Source: Bifidobacterium breve DSM 20213 = JCM 1192 (lineage in GTDB: Bacteria; Actinomycetota; Actinomycetes; Actinomycetales; Bifidobacteriaceae). Taken from it: a stretch of 64,000 nucleotides of DNA. This document shows positions 60,350 through 64,000 of the stretch, piece by piece; the stretch's first letter is position 1, and each line of letters starts with the position of its first letter. The notes beneath the pieces were generated by a model. The model searched no databases. It was not told the DNA's origin and was given only the letters and a program-made list of their open reading frames with translations. The stretch spans positions 1,426,001 through 1,490,000 of the forward strand of contig NZ_AP012324.1 in assembly GCF_001025175.1 (NCBI RefSeq), given 5' to 3'. Position numbers and translations under genes: made by a program.

Positions 60350-60945
60350 GCTTTTGGGTCGTACCAGCTTTCGATCCAGCGCGTGTTCGGATGCGCAGGA
60401 TCCACGTACAGCGGGTCCTTCATCCATTCGACGGTGAGCTCGCGGCCGGTGGCCGAGCCACGCTCCTGCTGGTCAGGTTTGTTGTCGTTAATCTGCATGA
60501 CGCCGGCGCGACGGTGGACACGCCCGGTGTCGAACGTCTCCTCCTCGTACGCCATCCATTTCGCATCCTGGATGATGTCGGCCACGTGGTAGACGCCATT
60601 GGAGTCCGGCTCGCCGATGGTGATCTTGCGGGTCAGCGCATTGTTTTCGGCCGGGCTGAAAGTCTGCGTGAGGCTGGTCGCCAGCGGCCGCTTCTTGTAC
60701 CCGTCCTGCAAAAACTCGATGGGATCGTCGCCGTCGCGCGAATCCTGATTGCCGCCGTCGGACTTGACGAGTCCGATGCATGCGGTCGACCGATTGTATG
60801 CGGCCGGAAGTTCCGTCGTCGCCTTGCTGGGTGCGATCATTTCCGGCGTGATTTTGTTTTCTGTGGCGTACGGGACGATCATGATGGCTGCGGTGACGAG
60901 CGCCTCCACCTGTCCCAGATCCATGCCCTGACTGTCTTTGGCCAT
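60346..60945 (-). CDS. Major tail protein (tail tube)
   Basis: 199 residues. VEALVTAAIMIVPYATENKI and the KSDGG and GVYHVADIIQDAKWMAYEEE stretches fit actinophage tube proteins. Its last codons TAC GAC CCA AAA GCG TGA contain the slip heptamer C-CCA-AAA just before the stop. The gene lies between the tail terminator gene and the chaperones. Strong SD (AAGGAA). Confidence 0.85.
   Translation of the reverse strand: MAKDSQGMDLGQVEALVTAAIMIVPYATENKITPEMIAPSKATTELPAAYNRSTACIGLVKSDGGNQDSRDGDDPIEFLQDGYKKRPLATSLTQTFSPAENNALTRKITIGEPDSNGVYHVADIIQDAKWMAYEEETFDTGRVHRRAGVMQINDNKPDQQERGSATGRELTVEWMKDPLYVDPAHPNTRWIESWYDPKA
60352..60358 (-). other. Programmed -1 frameshift heptamer CCCAAAA
   Basis: C-CCA-AAA is in the zero frame two codons before the major tail protein stop (GCG TGA follows). 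A -1 slip continues AGC GTG ACG into the Ig-like domain. CCCAAAA is an efficient bacterial slip site and known from other phages' structural genes. Confidence 0.88.
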
Positions 60946-60958
60946 GGTGATTCCTTCC

Positions 60959-61390
60959 TTATGGTTGTCTGATTCCGGCCGTCGAATATTCGACGGTCAT
61001 GTAGTAGCGGCACCATGCCGCGTCCTCGCCGACCGGGTACGGGCCGTTGCAGCCGTCAGACACGACGGCGCAGATGCGGCTGCCTTCGGCAAATCCGATG
61101 AGGATGCCGGGCTCGCCGGTCAGCACGCCGTACACGCAGGCCGCCAGATCGCGGCATGGTTTCGTGTCGTTGCGCGTCCATCCGAGCACGTTGACGCCTA
61201 TCGACCTGTCGAACGTCACGCGGTCGGCGGATTGCGTGCCGCCGTCATCACGCACGACCACGAGCGGATAGGAGCCGTCGTAATCGTCCGGGATGCGGTT
61301 TCCGACCTGCAGGCCCGCGACGTCCGTGATATTGGAGCGCAGCCAGCCGGTGAGGAAAAGCTCGAGATCGGGTGGGATGACGCTTGCCAT
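60959..61390 (-). CDS. Tail terminator / tail completion protein
   Basis: 143 residues: PPDLELFLTGWLRSNITDVA, YPLVVVRDDGGTQSADRVTF and an RSIGVNVLGWTRNDTKPCRD stretch resemble minor tail proteins that end the tube (gpU-like or YqbJ-like). Its start overlaps the upstream stop by one base (TGATG), and it is upstream of the major tail gene, the usual order. Naming depends on position as much as on sequence. Confidence 0.7.
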   Translation of the reverse strand: MASVIPPDLELFLTGWLRSNITDVAGLQVGNRIPDDYDGSYPLVVVRDDGGTQSADRVTFDRSIGVNVLGWTRNDTKPCRDLAACVYGVLTGEPGILIGFAEGSRICAVVSDGCNGPYPVGEDAAWCRYYMTVEYSTAGIRQP

Positions 61391-61677
61391 CAGACCCTCG
61401 CCTTCCTCAAAGACTTGGCCAGATTGCCGGTCTGCGCCTCCACGAGCAGGGTCTTCGGGTCGTGGCCGACGACCATGACGGTCGTTCGGTGCTCCCTTTT
61501 GACCTCCTCGATTCCAAGGCCGTCGCGGTATGCGCCTGTTTCGACCGGCGCGGACGCCTTCGCGTAGGCGAGTGCCCTGTTCGCGGCCAGCGTGGTGAGC
61601 GCCTTGACCCCGGCGCTGTTGAGAATCTCGTCGAAGAACTTCGGATTGAAGTCGACCGATATCCTGCTTTTCGCCAT
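61390..61677 (-). CDS. HK97 gp10-like head-tail protein
   Basis: 95 residues: FNPKFFDEILNSAGVKALTT, NRALAYAKASAPVETGAYRD and IEEVKREHRTTVMVVGHDPK, then an EAQTGNLAKSLR end. The 'AKASAPVETGxYRD' stretch is the familiar gp10/neck motif. It lies between the head-closure and tail terminator genes. Confidence 0.8.
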   Translation of the reverse strand: MAKSRISVDFNPKFFDEILNSAGVKALTTLAANRALAYAKASAPVETGAYRDGLGIEEVKREHRTTVMVVGHDPKTLLVEAQTGNLAKSLRKARV

Positions 61678-61681
61678 TTGT

Positions 61682-62080
61682 TCAGCCCTTTCTTTCCGTC
61701 AGACGGCATTCCAAGGTCGGACGCCAGCCAGTGAACGCGTTCGCGTCCTTAGAAGGGAATCCGTCGACTTCCCACAAGCGTCCGTCGTCGGGGTCTGCGC
61801 GGATCCGGTCGCCGATTTTCACGTCGGCTGTCGGATCCGGGATGGTGAGGTACGCCGTGGATGCGGTCTGCGTGTCGAGCGTGTCCGGCGTGCGCATGCT
61901 GGAGCTGGATGAGAGCGCGCCCATGATGGTGAGCTCGTCCGGAGGCACGCTCCAGTCCGGCTCGTTCTGCGCCGGATTGTACGGGTTGGCCTTGCGTTTG
62001 GCGCGCAGTCGCATGAAGCGCGTGGCACCAGCCATGCCGAAAACGCCGCCACCGGCATTCAGATCGTCAAGCAGGCTCAT
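61682..62080 (-). CDS. Head closure / stopper protein
   Basis: 132 residues. DIRLRAK-like N-terminus (MRLRAKRKANPYNPAQNEPD) then the pattern DVKIGDRIRADPDDGRLWEV and AFTGWRPTLECRLTERKG, typical of short head-tail joining proteins (gp16-like). Its start overlaps the previous gene's stop by 4 nt. Role inferred from position between the connector and gp10-like genes. Confidence 0.7.
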   Translation of the reverse strand: MSLLDDLNAGGGVFGMAGATRFMRLRAKRKANPYNPAQNEPDWSVPPDELTIMGALSSSSSMRTPDTLDTQTASTAYLTIPDPTADVKIGDRIRADPDDGRLWEVDGFPSKDANAFTGWRPTLECRLTERKG

Positions 62081-62595
62081 GGCAATCCTCCAAGCCGGTA
62101 GGGTTTGAGCTTGTCCTTCTCCTCCTGCATGAGCGACACCGCATCGTATGACGCGCTGGACCCGTTGGTGGACTGGGATTTGACGAGTCCGATCGGGCTC
62201 ATGCCGGCACGCTTCGCGGCGCTGATGAGCACCTGCTGCACGTCCGGCGCCTCATTGTATCCGGCATGGATTGAATAATGGATGGCCGCGACACCGACCG
62301 GGAAGCCACCGGAAAGCGACTCCACAAGACCCGTCTCCGGGTCATAGGCGTAAGCCAGTGGATTGCCCTGACGGTCGGTCAATGATTCGATGCTCGTCAC
62401 ATGACGTGCAGGCAGCCGAATCACCGTGCCGCCGCGAGTATTCAGCGTTCCCGCCAATGCCGCGTTCGGCATGACATGCCAGCCACATTCGCGGCGGATG
62501 GCCGCCTGCGCGGCCCTGAGCCGAAACTGCGCGTCATCCTCGAAGGCCGAAGGGTCGGCAATCATGTCAGGAACCACATTCGCTTCATCACTCAT
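62077..62595 (-). CDS. Head-tail connector (adaptor) protein
   Basis: 172 residues from ATG 62595 with GGAGG 7 nt upstream. It has FEDDAQFRLRAAQAAIRREC (helical start), GTVIRLPARHVTSIESLTDR, a YSIHAGYNEAPDVQQVLISA helix and a conserved-looking SYDAVSLMQEEKDKLKPYRL end, as in gp6/gp15-like adaptors that extend the portal. Confidence 0.8.
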   Translation of the reverse strand: MSDEANVVPDMIADPSAFEDDAQFRLRAAQAAIRRECGWHVMPNAALAGTLNTRGGTVIRLPARHVTSIESLTDRQGNPLAYAYDPETGLVESLSGGFPVGVAAIHYSIHAGYNEAPDVQQVLISAAKRAGMSPIGLVKSQSTNGSSASYDAVSLMQEEKDKLKPYRLGGLP

Positions 62596-62609
62596 GCCGA
62601 CCTCCAATC

Positions 62610-62957
62610 TCAGCTCGTCTTCACACTGCCAGCAGCCACAAGACCAGCCACAAGCGCATTGACACGCCTCGCCAAATCGTTGTACGCGGTCACGAGCGCG
62701 TCGTACTCCGCCTTCGTCGGGGCGGTGGAAGCCGCAGCCGCGACGGAGGCGTTCGCAGTGCCGGAGATCGTGACATTCGCCAGCTTCACGCCACCAAGAG
62801 TGTTCTCGGCGGCGGCGGGAAGCACATACGGAGTGGCAGTGGCGCCGCCGGTGACGTTCACCGGATTGTCGTTGCCGTCCACGAAGAGCACGTCCTCGAT
62901 GTACGTCGAAGCGTCCACCTTGGCCTTGGATGCGTCGGCCAGCCGATACTGCTTCAC
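62610..62957 (-). CDS. Head fibre / capsid decoration-like protein
   Basis: 115 residues from GTG 62957 (TGAGG upstream, 8 nt after the capsid stop). The middle has YVLPAAAENTLGGVKLANVT, the 'LPxATxxTLGGVK' motif of head fibre and tail-spike attachment proteins, then an Ala-rich part and a C-terminal helix (KAEYDALVTAYNDLARRVNA). The longer frame to 63773 is a shadow of the capsid gene. It probably binds the capsid surface or helps contact the host. Confidence 0.72.
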   Translation of the reverse strand: MKQYRLADASKAKVDASTYIEDVLFVDGNDNPVNVTGGATATPYVLPAAAENTLGGVKLANVTISGTANASVAAAASTAPTKAEYDALVTAYNDLARRVNALVAGLVAAGSVKTS

Positions 62958-62965
62958 GGCTCGCC

Positions 62966-64000
62966 TCACTTTCCGGCCTTGCCGAGGGACACCTTGACGA
63001 AAGCCTTGGGGTACTTGACCTGCAGGGCGAGGCGTTCCTTGACTCGGAACGTGATCTTGTCGTTGGTGAAGTCGTTTTCGTGGCTGTTGGTGGATTCGAC
63101 GGTCAGACCGCCCTTGCGGTAGATGGTGCCGCCTGCCTTGAACGCGCCGACGAGCACGGTTCCCTTGGTCATCGCCTCGGTGACCACGGTGCGCAGTCCC
63201 CACAGCGGCGGGTTCTGCATGATGCCGCCGTTGCCGTACTGTCCGGCGAAGAAGCCACCGCCGAAATACTGGCCGTTCGCATCCTTGGACAGGCGGATTG
63301 TCTGATAGTCGGCAGGGTTGATGACCACGGCGTCGGCGGAGAAGCCGGTCGCGGTGGCGATATCCGTGGTGGCCGCGAAGATGCGGTCGGGGTCGGAATC
63401 GTTGGCCTGCGCCTTGGTCTGGATTTCGCGGTTCAGAATGCCCCTGAGATTCGGGTCGGTGCCGTTGCCGGACAGGAGCTGAATCTCCTCCTGCAGCTTC
63501 AGATTGTATTGGGCGTGCTGGTTGATCTCGGACACGACGAACGGCAGGTCGTCGGCCATGTCGTCGGTGATCTTCCACCATGCGGCGATCTCGTGCAGGC
63601 TGTCGGACACCCAAGTCGGGTCCGGAAGGTGGATCTGCGGCTTCTGCCCGCCCTCGGCGACGGTGGTGGCGTTGCCTTCGAACGCGCCGTAGACCGGGTA
63701 TTTGATGGTGGTGCCGCTCATGGTGCCGGACGCGAACAGGTCGGCGATGACGAGCGGACGCTCGTACGGCCATACGCCGTTCTGGTCGGTCTGGGTGAGG
63801 AACGGCGCGTAGGCTCCGGACGCTCCGCCTGTGGCCTGAGTGTCGGAAGCGGCCTTGAATTCCGGAGTGGAGAACAGGCCTCCCTTGGTGGCGAGCACGC
63901 TCAACCCCTTTTCCTTCAGGGACTTGACGTAGAAGTCGCCGAGGGTCTGCGCCTCGACGCCCTTGTGTTCGGTCTTGGACGTGCCGGCGAGCTTGTCGAG
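62966..64000 (-). CDS. HK97-type major capsid protein (5' end outside window)
   Basis: The frame is open to the window edge, so the N-terminus is missing; 344 residues are visible. KLAGTSKTEHKGVEAQTLGD, SGAYAPFLTQTDQNGVWPYE, VYGAFEGNATTVAEGGQKPQ, TWVSDSLHEIAAWWKITDDM, LLSGNGTDPNLRGILNREIQ, DAVVINPADYQTIRLSKDAN and VLVGAFKAGGTIYRKGGLTV match the HK97 fold (A and P domains). The TTG at 63904 is internal, not a start. Portal, protease and terminase genes should follow outside the window. Confidence 0.93.
   Translation of the reverse strand, partial: LDKLAGTSKTEHKGVEAQTLGDFYVKSLKEKGLSVLATKGGLFSTPEFKAASDTQATGGASGAYAPFLTQTDQNGVWPYERPLVIADLFASGTMSGTTIKYPVYGAFEGNATTVAEGGQKPQIHLPDPTWVSDSLHEIAAWWKITDDMADDLPFVVSEINQHAQYNLKLQEEIQLLSGNGTDPNLRGILNREIQTKAQANDSDPDRIFAATTDIATATGFSADAVVINPADYQTIRLSKDANGQYFGGGFFAGQYGNGGIMQNPPLWGLRTVVTEAMTKGTVLVGAFKAGGTIYRKGGLTVESTNSHENDFTNDKITFRVKERLALQVKYPKAFVKVSLGKAGK

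Noticed and set aside
62610..63773. 387-codon frame covering the head fibre protein and most of the capsid gene
   Set aside because: Only the last 115 codons form a sensible protein with its own GTG and SD; the first part is a frame-shifted shadow of the capsid gene.

Overview
The window comes from a Bifidobacterium, most probably B. longum. The evidence is the high-GC coding style, the order xerD-parA-scpA-scpB, an nrtR-nadA-nadB-nadC-nadS operon, a nagA-nagB / ROK regulator / ROK kinase / ROK regulator / fructokinase cluster, and a 24-residue actinobacterial bL37-type ribosomal peptide. The species call is recognition from memory, not a search.

Chromosomal part (1-42.97 kb). On the left is the 3' part of an FtsX-like ABC permease. 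Next, all on the minus strand, come an NAD biosynthesis operon headed by a Nudix-type NrtR regulator with a 25-bp palindrome upstream and a gutted MFS transporter at its end; the scpB-scpA-parA-xerD chromosome maintenance block; a glycerate kinase; infC-rpmI-rplT; and a decayed spermidine-synthase-like gene. Plus-strand genes for thiamine pyrophosphokinase, GAPDH (with a LacI-type palindrome in front), a YbaK deacylase and two tandem aldose-1-epimerases surround ispH. A cell-wall and stress segment follows: a SigH-like ECF sigma factor with a coupled small Cys-rich protein, a MurE ligase, a FemAB transferase and a shrunken FemAB paralog. Then come smc, folC, an aminopeptidase P, a Nudix hydrolase, the amino-sugar/fructose ROK cluster, a broken FucP-like permease and dtd. 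Hairpins built on GGCTCCCC/GGGGAGCC recur between genes.

Prophage part (about 42.97 kb to beyond 64 kb). A tRNA-like 3' end, best explained as displaced ssrA (tmRNA), marks the attachment site beside a tyrosine integrase. A short plus-strand cassette (two hydrophobic peptides and a MerR/AlpA-like DNA-binding protein) is followed by a PBECR4-like nuclease gene and a hairpin-rich non-coding stretch. All later genes run on the minus strand in reversed siphovirus late order: holin, amidase-SH3 endolysin, small membrane proteins, three short tail-tip proteins, a 1616-residue tail fibre/hub, distal tail protein, tape measure, tail chaperones, major tail protein, tail completion and head-tail connector proteins, head fibre and HK97-type capsid (cut by the window end). 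Terminase, portal, replication and repressor genes must lie outside.

Most interesting: two canonical -1 frameshift heptamers (GGGAAAA in the tail chaperone pair, CCCAAAA joining the major tail protein to an Ig-like domain), a nine-G tract in a tail-tip gene that could act as a phase switch, the nuclease gene directly behind an attenuator-like hairpin and structured RNA region, and several gene remnants made by internal deletions.
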